From positions 62,001-126,000 of the forward strand of contig JAWPHD010000292.1 of NCBI GenBank assembly GCA_037043455.1: DNA of 64,000 nt, read 5' to 3'. Below the pieces are notes generated by a model that had not been told where the DNA came from, did not search any database, and saw only the letters and a program-made list of their open reading frames with translations. This DNA comes from Cyrtodaria siliqua. Its lineage: Eukaryota; Mollusca; Bivalvia; Adapedonta; Hiatellidae. Each line of letters begins with the position of its first letter. Within the stretch, counting starts at the first letter, position 1. Position numbers and translations under genes: made by a program. Positions 1 through 10,800 of this stretch are shown in pieces.

Positions 1-149
1 GGCTGTTCTTAACTATCTATAGGGATAATGGCTGTTCTTAACTCGCTATAGGGATACATGGCTGTTCTCAACTCGCTATATGGATACATGGCTGTTCTTA
101 ACTCGCTATATGGATACATGGCTGTTCTTAACTCGCTATATGGATACAT
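1..149. repeat. Tandem repeat, 30-bp unit, five copies
   Basis: Five head-to-tail copies of a 30-bp unit beginning GGCTGTTCTTAACTCGCTAT start at about 1, 30, 60, 90 and 120. The first copy is 29 bp and the most diverged. The array begins at the window edge, so it may extend further left. No coding potential or promoter is seen. Confidence 0.9.
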
Positions 150-317
150 ATCGTCGCTTCCGTGACTAATTTATTACCAGACGTCGTGGTGTTGCTAAGA
201 TTAACATATATACAGAAATGTACCCCTGGTATTTGTAGCATACACATTCTTTATAGAGGCAAAGTATAAGTGTGCGACACCACAAACGCACGAGAGTTTA
301 CAAGAGGGGTACCGCAT

Positions 318-476
318 TGTTTGGTTGCTTGGTTGAATGGTGTTTTACGTCACTTTCAGCACATTTTAGGCTATACATGACGTTTGATTATTTTTTGCGG
401 TGTATGCAGACAACCCATTGTTTCTGGGTAGAACTAGTACTGCATAACTCCCGCCAGCCGTAAGAATCGCTTTGGA
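318..476 (-). mobile_element. SINE family A, body fragment
   Basis: On the minus strand this matches the body of a tRNA-derived SINE whose fullest copy is at 9075-9312. Shared landmarks are GATTCTTACGG, GGCGGGAG, a TTCTACCCAG-like block, an A-rich run before TCG, and the tail block TGACGTAAAACACCATTCAA. The tRNA-like head is missing. Only similarity between copies in this window was used. Confidence 0.7.
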
Positions 477-813
477 ACGTTAACGGTCAGTGGCAAAAAG
501 GCCACTGGGCATTTAAATCAGGATGTGGAGTTACCCTATTGTCATAGTTGACAGAGAAAGTCAGTAAAACACACTTTGGTGTGCAGTGCACTATTTATTG
601 CATGGAATATATTCTATTTCTTCTATACTTTGTAACTTATATGTTCTAAAGACATAACTTATAAATAAAGTATCCCACCATATTTCAATAGCAGTTGATG
701 TGTAATAAAGTCAATGATCATTGAAATAGTTTTCATCGAAACACGATCTGACAAATTTGAGCTCCACCCAAATGACGATAACTTTACACGATGTCAAATT
801 TAAAGTCATCTCT
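477..813. other. Unannotated stretch with a dispersed-repeat fragment
   Basis: The part at 480-540 (GTGGCAAAAAGGCCACTGGG) resembles 9915-9960 and, more weakly, 14910-14965, so it belongs to a dispersed repeat of unknown class. The rest is AT-rich DNA with no open frame of convincing composition. Confidence 0.4.
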
Positions 814-1492
814 CTTCAAGGGTCACCGTACCACTGAAAGGGTCATCGTACTATTGAATGGGTGGCAGTACCATTTAAAGGGTGACCGTACCATTGAAAG
901 GGTCACTGTACCATTGAAAGGTCGACCTACCACTGAAAGGGTCACTGTACCATTGAACGGGTCACCGTACCATTGAAAGGGTCACCGTACCATTGAAAGG
1001 GTGGCAGTATCATTGAAAGGGTGACCTACCACTGAAAGGGTCACCGTACCATTGAACGGGTCACCGTACCATTGAAAGGGCGGCAGTACCATTAAAAGGG
1101 TGACCGTACCATTGAAAGGGTCACCGTACCATTGAAATGGGTCACCGTACCACTGAAAGGGTGGCAGTACCATTGAAAGGGTGACCTACCACTGAAAAGG
1201 TCACCGTACCATTGAAAGGGTGACCGTACCATTGAAATGGTGGCAGTACCATTGAAAGGGTGACCGTACCATTGAAAGGGTCACCGTACCATTGAACGGG
1301 TCACCGTACCATTGAAAGGGTGGCAGTACCATTGAAAGGGTGACAGTACCATTTAAAGGGTCACCGTACCATTGAAAGGGTCACCGTACCATTGAAAGGG
1401 TGGCAGTACCATTGAAAGGTCACCGTACCATTGAAAGGGTGACAGTACCATTGAAAGGAGTACCATTGAAAGGGCCACCGTACCATTGAAAG
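814..1492. repeat. Minisatellite, 20-bp unit, about 34 copies
   Basis: The unit is approximately GTACCATTGAAAGGGTCACC and repeats almost without interruption. Variants alternate GGGTCACC, GGGTGACC and GGGTGGCA in the second half of the unit, so the array is a mosaic of two or three sub-unit types. The open frames on either strand here are simple products of the repeat. Confidence 0.95.
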
Positions 1493-1539
1493 TGGGGAAG
1501 ATGAAAAACGGCGGTATTCGAACTGGAGAGGAACTCTAT

Positions 1540-2340
1540 ATGGGTTTTTTCTTTCGTTCTAATCCCGTCGCGTCGCGTCCCGTCCCGTCGTGTAACACAT
1601 GTTTAATACTTGCATATCTCAAACACTTTTGAATGGATTGTTCCAAAACTTCATATACTCATTGCCTAATTTGTTACAGAATTATGGTCCTTTGTTTGAC
1701 TTAGAATTTTCCACTCTAATATTATAAATAATGACATGTTAACACATTTTTTCTCAAACATTTTCGAATTAATTGTTCCCAAACTTAATACACACATAAC
1801 AACTGATGACCTTATGTCCCCGTACATCACCCATCATTGATTGCCTAATTTATGACAGAATTATGGCCCTATGTTTGACTTAGAATGTTTTACTCTAATC
1901 TGTTAACATATTTTTTTCTCGAACATTTTCGAATTGATTGTTCCCAAACATCATGTACACGTAACAACTGATTACCTTATGTCCTTCTACATCACAAACT
2001 GTTGACGCCTAATTTATTACAGAATCACGGCCCTTTATTTGACTTAGAGTGTTTCACTCCATAATGAACTTCATGTGCCTTTCACTTTAACACTTTTCAT
2101 GGATTGTTATTACACCTAACATACAGTTCACACGTGATGACAGAATGTGTCTCTGCATTAATGCTTTTCGATTCTGCAATTCTTTTACAGAATTATGGAC
2201 CTTTGTTTTAATTAACATTTCTTTCACATTAAGAAATTAACAGATATTTTAGACATTTATTATTCTTGATTTTGCCCATCATCGGCTAGAGCAAAAAAGC
2301 GGGGGTATTCATCACCTTCAGTGATAGTTCTAGTTATTTA
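1540..2340. mobile_element. Non-autonomous element with internal about 150-bp repeats
   Basis: After a CG-rich start (GTCGCGTCGCGTCCCGTCCC) come about four diverged units carrying GATTGTTCCCAAACTT, CCTAATTTATTACAGAAT and GGCCCTTTGTTTGACTTAGA. The right end (GGGGGTATTCATCACCTTCA through GATAGTTCTAGTT) is the reverse complement of the left end of the elements at 59452, 60113 and 60775, so they share a terminal family. A relative with the same start and the same end occupies 9305-9511. No ORF; the mobility class is inferred. Confidence 0.6.
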
Positions 2341-2473
2341 CTAGTCAAGACTCAACACAATCTGAAATGTCGTCATGTACTTTGTATTTTATGAAAATAG
2401 TAAGAAGTGAAACTACTCATAATCTTTCTCATTTAGAGAAAATATAACTTCAGGTTCTACATGAGGGATGTTA

Positions 2474-2864
2474 TATATACGAAAGGAAAAAAGAAACGCA
2501 ATTCGGGAATTTCCTCTATATAGTGTCCTGATGTTGACTTTTTAAAAAACAGTACCCTTTGTAACACGAAATACATGTTAAATGTTCAGCCATTTCTGTG
2601 CTGGTATTTAATGTAAAACGATTGCAAAATGCTACATCCTAAGTTTGATCACCTGCCTGAGTCAAAGACGTATTCTACCAATAAAGTAACTTTGAAGGGA
2701 TAACATTTAGAGTGTTATAATTTATGCTGTTTTAATGTTTTTTCCGAAAGGTCTAAGGAAAAGTTTAATGTAGCCATGTACCATTCGATTTACTGCAACA
2801 TATTTTACATACAATATATAGCGGAAATTCCCGAGTTGCGTCTCTATTTACTTTCAATAGTATA
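2474..2864. mobile_element. MITE family 1, degraded copy
   Basis: The left end (GAAAGGAAAAAAGAAACGCA followed by ATTCGGGAATTTCC) is matched in inverted orientation by the right end (GGAAATTCCCGAGTTGCG, then TATTTACTTTC). The outer GAAAGGAAAAAGAAACGC motif is shared with the copies at 4187-4667 and 22401-22760. There is no coding capacity, so it depends on a transposase elsewhere. Confidence 0.75.
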
Positions 2865-3690
2865 ATTATATTGTCATCTAGTTAATGGGGCGTAAAATGA
2901 TCCACTTTGTCAACCAGAGTGCCAATAGAATATTTAGCATATTTAGAATATTTTTTTTATTCAGAAAACCAATGTATACAAAAGGTATCTTCCATATATA
3001 GACAAGATATTCATTTAACAAGTAAGATAAATATATTAAATGTAATAATAACAGAACTATCTTATTGATAATGGTGAGGTTATAACATTACCTTATTTAA
3101 CATTAACTGGGTTGAGTAATTGTTTTAAAATAGCAAAAGTTGCATACACATATCAGGTATGTTAATGTTAAACTGTTTAAATAACGGTTTTCTGAGTTCC
3201 GTGAAAAAAATATTAAAAAATAATAAAACGTAGGCTACTTCACGTCTCACACCACAATTCATTTTCCATAGGGTCCCATTGTAATGTTTTTGTTCGTGGC
3301 ATAGAGATAAACAGATTTTACAACATGTATGTATGCTTAAATTCTTCATTGATCCAATATCTGCAATTTAAAACACACTTACCAAATATTTACCAGAATA
3401 AACTTTTTTTAATTTCATGTTTGCACACCTATCAAAATTTAGACAAAAATACAACCCGTGGTGATTAGACCCATGATGTGTAAAATGAGGCAGAATTAGC
3501 TAGAAATCTTATATCAACATGCATTTTTCTTTGATCTCTTTCTAAAGATAAATCAATGTATCCTGTAAAAATGTAGAAAAGAGAACTTGTTTTTTTGTAT
3601 CTACCTCCTTCATCTGTAGGGCACGGGTATTCAAGGGAGATAATAGTGGTGTGAGTCCTTCATCTTCAATTCAATAGTACAAAGTCTGTT
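2865..3690. other. AT-rich stretch, nothing recognised
   Basis: No repeat with a second copy in the window and no credible open frame was found. It may include the decayed 3' end of the LINE that lies to the right, but I could not follow its reading frame with confidence below about 3700. Confidence 0.3.
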
Positions 3691-3699
3691 TTCGCGTGA

Positions 3700-5430
3700 T
3701 AATTTAGATTTAAAATAACGACCACGTTCTATAAGTAAATCGTGCGCACTAATTTTAATTTTTGTGAGTTCTTGTGTAATTAATAATGACAAATAATTTT
3801 GTAGCCCAAAATTAGTGTAATTCTTCGAAAAAGTATGAAGTTTATTGTTGTAAAATTTGCATTTTAAAGAATCAATTTCAGCAGTGATATATGCAGTATA
3901 CTTCTGTGAGATTGTTTGTGGAATTTATTTAGCATCCAATGGTTTTGGAGCATCTGTATATTTATTCAACGAGTTATTAATAAAAGAATACCATGATCTG
4001 TGACCTTCATTAAATATAGGGCCTTATCAACATTATACACTTCTTTTAAAAATCTATTAGCTGGAAGCTGGATCAAGCGTGCATTGAATTTAATGCAAGT
4101 GAAGTTATATAATTGAGAATTCTTTCTCTACCAAGCTCAAGTCTACAGGCAAAATTAGAGGACTTTTTATGCACTCCAAGTAAATATACTGAAAGGAAAA
4201 AGAAACGCAGGGTGCGTATTTCCGCTATATATTGTATGTTTAATATGCTACTGCTAATCGAATGGTACCGGGCGGCATTAGGCCTGTCCTTTTAGAAAGA
4301 AGGTTTAAACAGCACTGAACACACCAATGGTTACCCCTTTAAAGTTTCATTATCGTCAGAATGCGCATTTGGCTCAAGCAGGTGAGCAAACTTAGGATTT
4401 AAATGTTGCAATCACTTAACATTAAATACAGTACTGAAATGGCTCAATTTTTCAAAGAGGAACTTCAGCATTTATAAATTTCTTGTTACAACGTGTACTG
4501 TGATTAAAACGTCTACAACATCACAGTTGTGTCCTTTCTCTAACTAACTGCACTTTTTTTTTTACAAAACATCTTGGGATTTCCTTGGAATATATATGGA
4601 ATTAAGTGTGCAGTATATGCAATATATAGCGGAAATACGCACCCTGCGTTTCTTTTTCCTTTCAGTATATTTACAAAATCTATTGTAGAGTTTCTCAAAC
4701 TGTAAACTATCTAGGTAAATTATCTTTAACTGTAAAGTCACTAGTCCATATGTAAGTATAGGGCGAATTAAAGCTATAAAAAAACTTCAATTTCAACTTA
4801 TTACTAATTGAGTCATACTCGTAATTTAGAATGTTCGATTTTTTGATACATGTGATCTGATGCATGTTTTAGAATACCATTATAATATAATATTATGCCA
4901 AGATATTTATATTGATCGAGTATTTCTATGTCAAAATTATTAAGTGAAAACTTAATGTTTTTTGTTTCAATCTTGCCTTTACTAAATATCATGACTTTAG
5001 TTTTATCAACATTAGCTTCCAGCTTCCATCTGTCACAATATATGTGTAAAGAGTTTAAACATGATTGTAAACATTCTTTACTTTCTGATAGAATTAACAA
5101 ATCATCTGCATAAGACAATTCAATTTAGTAGTCTCAAGTATAACATGGTTAGATGAAGAAGTATCGAATATCGTATCTATGTCATTTATAAACATATTGA
5201 AGAGCAATGGAATTAGACCATCACCTTGACTAACCCCATTTTCTGAGTTACCTTCTTCAGAACTTAAGTTTTCTTTTCTCACAACAAACTTAGAATTAGA
5301 ATACATTATTTTACAACATTGTAGAATTTCCCTCCAATACCTAATTCCAATATTTTTGTTAATAGACCAGACCGCCAAACAGTGTCGAAAGTTTTGGTGA
5401 AATCAACAAAACAAGCATCAACTAAATTTA
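3700..5430 (-). pseudogene. Non-LTR retrotransposon (LINE) reverse transcriptase relic
   Basis: The minus strand encodes consecutive blocks of a non-LTR reverse transcriptase: DFTKTFDTVWR (near 5400), GVSQGDGLIPLLFNMFINDI (ending near 5180), the catalytic box SYADDLLILS (near 5110), then KTKVMIFSKG and YLGI. Past the inserted MITE the C-terminal part continues as LGVHKKSSNFA and LELGRERIL (near 4100-4180). Frameshifts and stops separate the blocks, including one between INDI and YADD, so the copy is dead. The 5' endonuclease domain is absent and the 3' limit is uncertain. The clade was not determined; the RT motifs themselves are clear. Confidence 0.85.
4187..4667. mobile_element. MITE family 1, intact copy inserted in the LINE
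   Basis: 481 bp with perfect terminal inverted repeats of about 48 bp (TACTGAAAGGAAAAAGAAAC continuing to CGCTATATATTG at 4234, mirrored from 4620 to 4667). It is flanked by TA on both sides (4185-4186 and 4668-4669), the target duplication typical of Tc1/mariner-like elements. Removing the insert and one TA makes the interrupted LINE frame read FCKYLLGVHK. No ORF inside; it is non-autonomous. Confidence 0.92.
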
Positions 5431-5536
5431 ATATTTAAATAGTAATGCCACAAAATGATGCCGCGTGCAAAATATTAAATAACATCCACTGTTTTGAAAG
5501 TTCATATTCCATCTCATGTTATTACGTGCGTAAGTG

Positions 5537-5850
5537 AATTGAATTGAACTGAATGTTGTTTAACAGCTCATCAACACAGAGCCGCCCCAGAGAGAGGGGA
5601 AGGATACATAGGAATTCGGGAACCTGCCCTACCCCTATTATCGAATAGATTCCTATGGTTCTTTAACGTGCTCGGAGGATAGACCGATACACGGGACCGC
5701 CCGGTTTACGTCCCCATCCGACGGACAAGGCCAAGAGAAAGTGTCTTGCCCAAGAACACACCGACGGAACTCAGTGGCACCACGGAGGATTGAACCCGGG
5801 GCCTCCGGTTACAAATCCGCCGTGCTATCGACTGCGCCACGCCAGCCCCA
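5537..5850 (-). mobile_element. SINE family B, full-length tRNA-derived copy
   Basis: On the minus strand the head (about 5779-5850) has a pol III A box (TGGCGCAGTCGATAGCACG) and B box (GGGTTCAATCC). A body follows with CGAGCACGTTAAAGAACC and GAGAGGGGAAGG (plus-strand orientation), then a tail rich in TTCAATTCAA. It is flanked by the near-identical 14-bp direct repeats TACGTGCGTAAGTG (5523-5536) and TACGTGTGTAAGTG (5851-5864), a target-site duplication expected of LINE-mediated insertion. Partial relatives are at 32075-32160, 47765-47955 and 54358-54500. Confidence 0.85.
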
Positions 5851-5854
5851 TACG

Positions 5855-6035
5855 TGTGTAAGTGAGGAAGTGTCGATTCTTACGGAAGTGTCGATTCTTA
5901 CGGATGGCGGGAGGTACAGTATTGGTTCTACCCAGGAAAAGTGGGTGGACTGCCTCCACCACAAAAAAATCGACCGTCATATATTAACCTTACATGTGTT
6001 GAAAATGACGTAAAACACCCCATACAAGCAAACAA
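5855..6035 (+). mobile_element. SINE family A, headless copy
   Basis: The body matches 9157-9312: GTGTCGATTCTTACGG (the block is duplicated here), GGCGGGAGG, TTCTACCCAGGAAA, GTGGGTGGACTGCC, then AAAAAAATCGACCGTCATAT and the tail TGAAAATGACGTAAAACACC. The family B SINE immediately to the left appears to have inserted at its 5' end. Confidence 0.8.
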
Positions 6036-6144
6036 ATCAAACATGTGATAACGTGTGCAGCATATTTGCATATTTGCATAGCGTGTTCATATCTGGTGTT
6101 GCATGCACAGGGCATTTATGTTGTAAGTTGGGAATGGTGGGAAT

Positions 6145-6230
6145 GGTGGGAACCAATCAGATTGCAAGTCGTAACAATTGTTATAACGTTGCGGTATATT
6201 TTACTTTCGGTAGGTTCGAGCCCAAAACAA
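6145..6230 (+). repeat. Dispersed repeat shared with 26650-26870
   Basis: GGAACCAATCAGATTGCAAG is followed by a cytosine-poor stretch and GGTTCGAGCCC. The same two landmarks occur in inverted orientation at 26750-26860. GGTTCGAGCCC resembles a pol III B box, so this may be a SINE relic, but no A box was identified. Confidence 0.5.
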
Positions 6231-6239
6231 CTAGTACAG

Positions 6240-6468
6240 TACATGGAATATAGTACATCTAGTAAATTAGTACATTATATTAGTTCATTTGTCATCGAGT
6301 ATAGTATATCTAGTAAATTAGTACATATTAGTTCATCTGTCATCGAGTATAGCACATCTAGTAAATTAGTACATTAGATTAGTTCATCTGTCATCGAGTA
6401 TAGTACATCTAGTAAATTAGTACATTATATTAGTTCGTCTGTCATCGAGTATAGACATCTAGTAAATT
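6240..6468. repeat. Tandem repeat, about 53-bp unit, four to five copies
   Basis: Units contain TAGTACATCTAGTAAATTAG and TAGTTCATCTGTCATCGAGT. Copy-to-copy differences are small deletions and single changes. The apparent open frame at 6045-6377 is a by-product of the repetition. Confidence 0.88.
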
Positions 6469-6589
6469 AGTGCGATGGTATACTTCACTCGAGCAGACAT
6501 TTCAGTGATGTACGGTGTCCTGTTAGGGCCATCTTGTAGGAAATAGTAGACTCGGTTAAAGACACATTTCGAGTCTATTGTATTTGAGG

Positions 6590-6622
6590 GGGGGAGGGGG
6601 GGGGGGGGGGGGGGGGGGGGGG
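6590..6622. repeat. Poly-G tract
   Basis: About 33 bases of nearly pure G, broken only by one A near the start. Such runs are prone to slippage and to G-quadruplex formation, and the exact assembled length is unreliable. Confidence 0.9.
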
Positions 6623-6959
6623 ATTTCTATAGGTAACTGTAAATCGCTGTTAGAAATACATTTGCACAAGGAAATTGAGATTATTATTTTTTTGTCAAAG
6701 GATGAGGCCCGTCCCATAAATAGTGTATAATAATGTAGTAAAAATTATAACCGTTTTGCATTTTATGTGCACCTGTTTATATGTTAAAACAACTATGTAT
6801 AGATGGATTTTCAAAGACCCGTGTTAACCCGTTTTGTATTTTTAGCACAATATACTCTATTATCAGTTAGTTCTCTACCATGTTTTAGTAAATCTCAAAT
6901 GCAAGAAACTCATCGGGACTTCAAAATTCAAAAATCGTTCTCATCTGTCAGTGTTTTTT

Positions 6960-7760
6960 ATCACCTGAGCCGAAGGCTCAATGTGATGTTTTGTAATCAC
7001 TCTTCGTTCGTCGTCCGTCCGTTTCTGTCCATCGTCCGTCGTCGTCGTTATCATTTGCTTCTGACGACTTTTTCTCAGAAACCGCTTGTCGGAATTCAAC
7101 CAAATCTTATATGAATTCATTAAACTGGATTTTAAAGTTGCCCCACAGTTATATACAACTGTGGGGCATGGAACGTCCCAAGATCTATTGTGAAGAAAAG
7201 TACTGCCAGAAATGGAGACAACACCTGGCATCGCAGAGAAATCATGCCAAAGTGTGTTGTTGAACAGTGTAGACAGTGGTTACCAAATCCGTATGGACAA
7301 CCTCATATGGGCCATAGGTGGAACTAATATTATTATATGGTTCAGTAAAATTATCACTTCTAGTTCGTGTGTTGTTGTTTGTTTTCTGATATTAATATTA
7401 ACAACAAGAGAATCGGTAGAACCGATGGATGCCTCCCGAAAGTTACACAGAAAAAAGTAATGTTTAGTGTGAGTGCTTCCTTTTTCAAAATGAATCCGTA
7501 CGGAACTCTATTATGCTCCGGATAAGATTTTTCAAAAAAGGGAGATAATTAAAAAAAAAAGTAGTGAAGCTAGAGTTATGGTTCCTATGAACTGCACTCC
7601 GTCTCATTGTCCTAATCATTCACACGAACTATAATCAACCATACCTTTTAAGTTATGCTCCGGACAAAAAGTGTGACGCACGGACGCACACACCGACGGA
7701 CGGAATAAGCGGCGACTATATGCTCCCCCATAATAAACACAATCTAGTGTTTTTAGTTAC
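6960..7760. mobile_element. Composite repeat region with CGTCCGTCCG-type terminal blocks
   Basis: The region opens with a short hairpin (TCACCTGAGC then GCTCAATGTGA) and a CGTCGTCCGTCCG block at 7005-7045. Near 7139-7166 is a near-perfect 28-bp hairpin (GCCCCACAGTT with AACTGTGGGGC). It ends with GACGGACGGAATAAGCGGCG near 7700, the inverted equivalent of the opening CGTCCGTCC block. The layout (terminal CGTCCGT / ACGGACGG blocks around a decayed interior) also appears at 54796-57352 and 59640-59660. No coding sequence is credible. Confidence 0.5.
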
Positions 7761-8400
7761 AATATATTTTATATCAAAAACTAAGGTAATAGTAAGTGAA
7801 AAGAAAAAAACTGTGATGGGGCCTCAATATAATGTCTCTGTGGTAATCAGTCAGCGAGAAGTAAGCAGTTAAAAAGCATGCTATCCATGATTTTTCAACG
7901 ACTACATTCAGTTGGGAAATGTGTCTTTAAGTTACTTAGTCAATATATAACCACCTCCCACACTTGATTGTGTAAAGTGAAGTTAATTCATTAATTATTT
8001 CTTTTACTGACTAGACGATGATGACGTAAGATATTAAAATATAAAAGAATGCACGCGAAATGAATAAATCGTGAGTTATAAGTGATCTAGATAAAATGAG
8101 AGAAACCCTGAACCGTAATGATTCACATACACAAATAGTAAAACTCCTTTATCTGCTTTAATAAATGTATAATTAATGATAATACCTGAATAATACGCAT
8201 ACACATCTACCGTTTATGGAATCCCTATTTTTGTATGCGTACCAAGAACTATCAGGCACTAGGAACTATCAATACCACGTTAACGACTCGGAATGCTGTA
8301 TGGTGCCGGTTTCCGAATCAGGCTAACATTTGACACGAATTAGTACGGTACTGTAGTCGAAAGTTGACAGGTCAAGCTTGTTGCATTTTCGCACATGATT
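7761..8400. other. AT-rich stretch, nothing recognised
   Basis: No repeated partner, no splice-compatible open frame and no RNA-like structure was found. Short direct duplications such as AAGAACTATCAGGCAC / AGGAACTATCAATACC near 8240-8275 are the only pattern. Confidence 0.3.
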
Positions 8401-8404
8401 AACT

Positions 8405-8822
8405 TTGCAGCCCCGTGTGGTTCCCGGGGCCCCGTTTGGTCACGGGGCAAAGAATAGGGCCACTGCAGATCCCTTTGGAGGGGTAGGCAGAGGGGTAGAA
8501 TCCCCCAAAATTCATGTTCATTTTATCATTTTTTGTTCATGTTCATTAAAGGTCTTCATCATGATCCCTGCATTGTTTCAGGTGCCATCTCGCTCACATC
8601 AAAAGAGCAGTGGCAGAAAAACAATAAACGTGACTCCATCGTAAATGGAGTTTCTACGATAGAATTTGCAGCAACTCTGCTGTTCAGGGTGAGAATGTTC
8701 TAGGCCCATTTTCCATATTTTATCTCGATGTACATGGAGGATGAGCCTGGCATGTTCATGCCTGTTAGGCGCCATATAACCTTGCATGTGTTGGTGCGCC
8801 TTAAAACCCAATTCAATTCAAT
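8405..8822 (+). mobile_element. SINE-like element (family C)
   Basis: A GC-rich head (CCCCGTGTGGTTCCCGGGGC near 8411) is followed by a body and a 3' end reading GGCGCCATATAACCTTGCAT, then TTGGTGCGCC, AAAACCC and a short (ATTCA)n tail at 8808-8822. A 3' end of this type with a short-repeat tail is what a SINE mobilised by a LINE would show. The head does not give a convincing tRNA fold, so the class is inferred from the tail. Confidence 0.5.
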
Positions 8823-9074
8823 TAACTTTGCATATATGAACACAGCTATGAAGTTAGCAACTAGACCGCATTTATATATATCTATATATAGTGTTTAAAC
8901 ATGCTCAATTTGCTTCCCTTCTGAGAATACTAAAGTGAACTCTAGCTATTCGATCTATACGTTCTTATTTGTGTTGTAAATCAATTGTATGACTATTGCT
9001 TGACAAGTAGTATACCCCCGCTTTCACAAAGTTATAGGAACCACGTTGTCCGGAACGTCCGGTCGCGCCCCGTC

Positions 9075-9312
9075 GCGTCTCCGTTGCCGAATGGTTAACG
9101 ACGTTGCGTTGTAAACCTTCGCCTCTCACCGCTGCGGGTTCGAAACCCACTGGGTGCTCGACTTGTGAGTGTCGATTCTTACGGATGGCGGGAGGTGTAC
9201 AGTACTGATTCTACCCAGGAAAGGTGGGTGGTCTGCCTCCCCAACAAAAAAATCGACCGTCATATATAACCTTACATGTGTTGAAAATGACGTAAAACAT
9301 CATTCAAACAAA
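9075..9312 (+). mobile_element. SINE family A, full-length tRNA-derived copy
   Basis: The head (about 9075-9157) resembles a Ser/Leu-type tRNA: A-box region TTGCCGAATGGTTAACG and perfect B box GGGTTCGAAACCC. The body (GTGTCGATTCTTACGG, GGCGGGAGG, TTCTACCCAGGAAAGG) and tail (TGTTGAAAATGACGTAAAAC) follow. This is the reference copy for fragments at 318-476, 5855-6035, 42724-42930, 43125-43345 and 50885-51130. It is not counted as a functional tRNA because the acceptor stem does not close and the body continues. Confidence 0.9.
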
Positions 9313-9511
9313 AAGCGTCCCTTCGCGTCCCCGTCCCGTCGCGTAACACATTTTGTCCAGTCGCGTCACGTCCCGTCGCGTCGCGTCACGTTTTTGTATT
9401 TACTTGCATTCCTCAAACAGTTTTGAATGGGATGTTCCCAAACTTCATGTACACATAACAACTGATCAATAAGCGGTGGTATTTTTCACCTTCAGTGATA
9501 GTTCTAGTTCA
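9305..9511. mobile_element. Short relative of the element at 1540-2340
   Basis: It begins with CGTCCCGTCGCGTAACACAT, has one unit with GATGTTCCCAAACTTCATGT, then the same right end (GGTGGTATTTTTCACCTTCA, GATAGTTCTAGTT). The internal repeats have been lost, leaving about 200 bp. Confidence 0.65.
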
Positions 9512-10481
9512 AATTGTAGACTAATTATTCATTCTGCTGACACTTTCATTATTTTCTCTCTCTGTATTATAACCTTTATTTGCCATAACGATTACCATTT
9601 TAAAATTGAAGTTGTATTATATAATATATCCATTGCTGTTTTACACATGTAAAATCTTGGAATAAAATAATTTGAATTGAATTTGAATTGAATGCTAGGC
9701 TTTGTTTAACGATCACATTCTGGAATGTTCTTCAGCGGACGTTTTTACCTATTTTAACAGAGAGATTAAAAATGGATATAAAAATCGAACAGGAAAATCA
9801 GCATTCAAGGACGACAGTCAACCACAAACACACACAGAAACAAAGAACAACTTTAAAGATTAACAAAATGCCAAATTAGACATTACAAACACAAAAAGGT
9901 TGACAATAGGACTACCACCTTGGAACGGTCCGTGGCAAAAAAAAGGCCGCTGGGGTTAAAACCAGGTTCTAGGGTGAACCAAACCTCACACTTAAAAAAT
10001 CTCTTATCGACCCAGTGTGACAGTAACCAATACTGAAGTATGTTTTGTTTTTCTAATATTTGTTTATGTTGTTGCCATTGCGGGTTTCAGAATTGTTTGC
10101 CAATTGGCTTATTCATTTTTCAGTAGCTTTGCCAAATTCTGTACTTAGTTATTTAAAGTGACAGGTAAGTGTTTGTAGATACGGGCATTACTCGCTCCGA
10201 TAATGCCTCGTAAGATACTTTTTTGGTCATAAAAAGTCGCTTATCGTTTAATATATTTACATTGTGTATTGCGAAGTAGATGAGTAATGCCGTTATTTCA
10301 GAAGTATCACAGTTCAGTGTAATATACTTCCAGATAGAATATTTTCAACCTAAGATGTCTTTTACTGTTAGTTCTTAATTTTTTAAAATGTTAGTTTTAA
10401 TGTTTGTATTTTATGGGCGTCCATTTGGGCATCTCATTCCTACTTTTTTTTTCTTTTCTTTTTTTCCCCCCTCATTCCTAC
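9512..10481. other. Mostly unannotated, with one dispersed-repeat fragment
   Basis: The segment at 9870-9990 (AACACAAAAAGGTTGACAAT, then CCACCTTGGA) recurs at 14880-14965 and its middle part at 480-540. A short TTGAATTGAATTTGAATTGA run at 9670-9690 looks like a SINE tail. The rest, including the T/C-rich run at 10440-10472, shows no gene. Confidence 0.35.
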
Positions 10482-10800
10482 TTAAAGGTACACATGGCAA
10501 TCTTGAGTTTTATATCATGCATTACAATTAGTACAGCGATTTATTAATCCTGTATCATTTTGACTTTAAACCAGCTTGCATATATTTAAATAAAAAGTTG
10601 AGAATCCTATTTCCTTCATTATTCTACACATTTTTTAAATATATTATTGGTGCAATATTATCAAAAGTCAATAATATGTAAAAACAATTTGCTTTGAATT
10701 ATTCTAACACTTAATATTAATGATTGAACAAATGCAAGTTACGAGAAAAACTAACGGGACGCCGTGAGTTTTTAATCAAGATTGCCGTGTGTACCTTTAA
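10482..10800. mobile_element. MITE family 2
   Basis: 319 bp with terminal inverted repeats TTAAAGGTACAC(A/G)(T/C)GGCAATCTTGA at both ends. The interior (GGTGCAATATTATCAAAAGT, ATATGTAAAAACAATTTGCT) aligns with the copy at 14535-14838. Partial relatives: 32866-33110, 40085-40110 and about 52800-53101. No ORF. The TTAA at the outer edge may be part of the repeat or a TTAA target duplication. Confidence 0.85.

Noticed and set aside
5779..5850. Functional tRNA gene
   Set aside because: A and B boxes are present, but no closed acceptor stem is formed, and the sequence continues into a SINE body with a target duplication.
6045..6377. 110-codon open frame
   Set aside because: Its second half is the 53-bp tandem repeat and the first half overlaps a dispersed repeat; no domain.
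9075..9157. Functional Ser/Leu tRNA gene
   Set aside because: The B box is perfect, but the same head plus body occurs at 50885-51130, and the acceptor ends do not pair. It is a SINE head.
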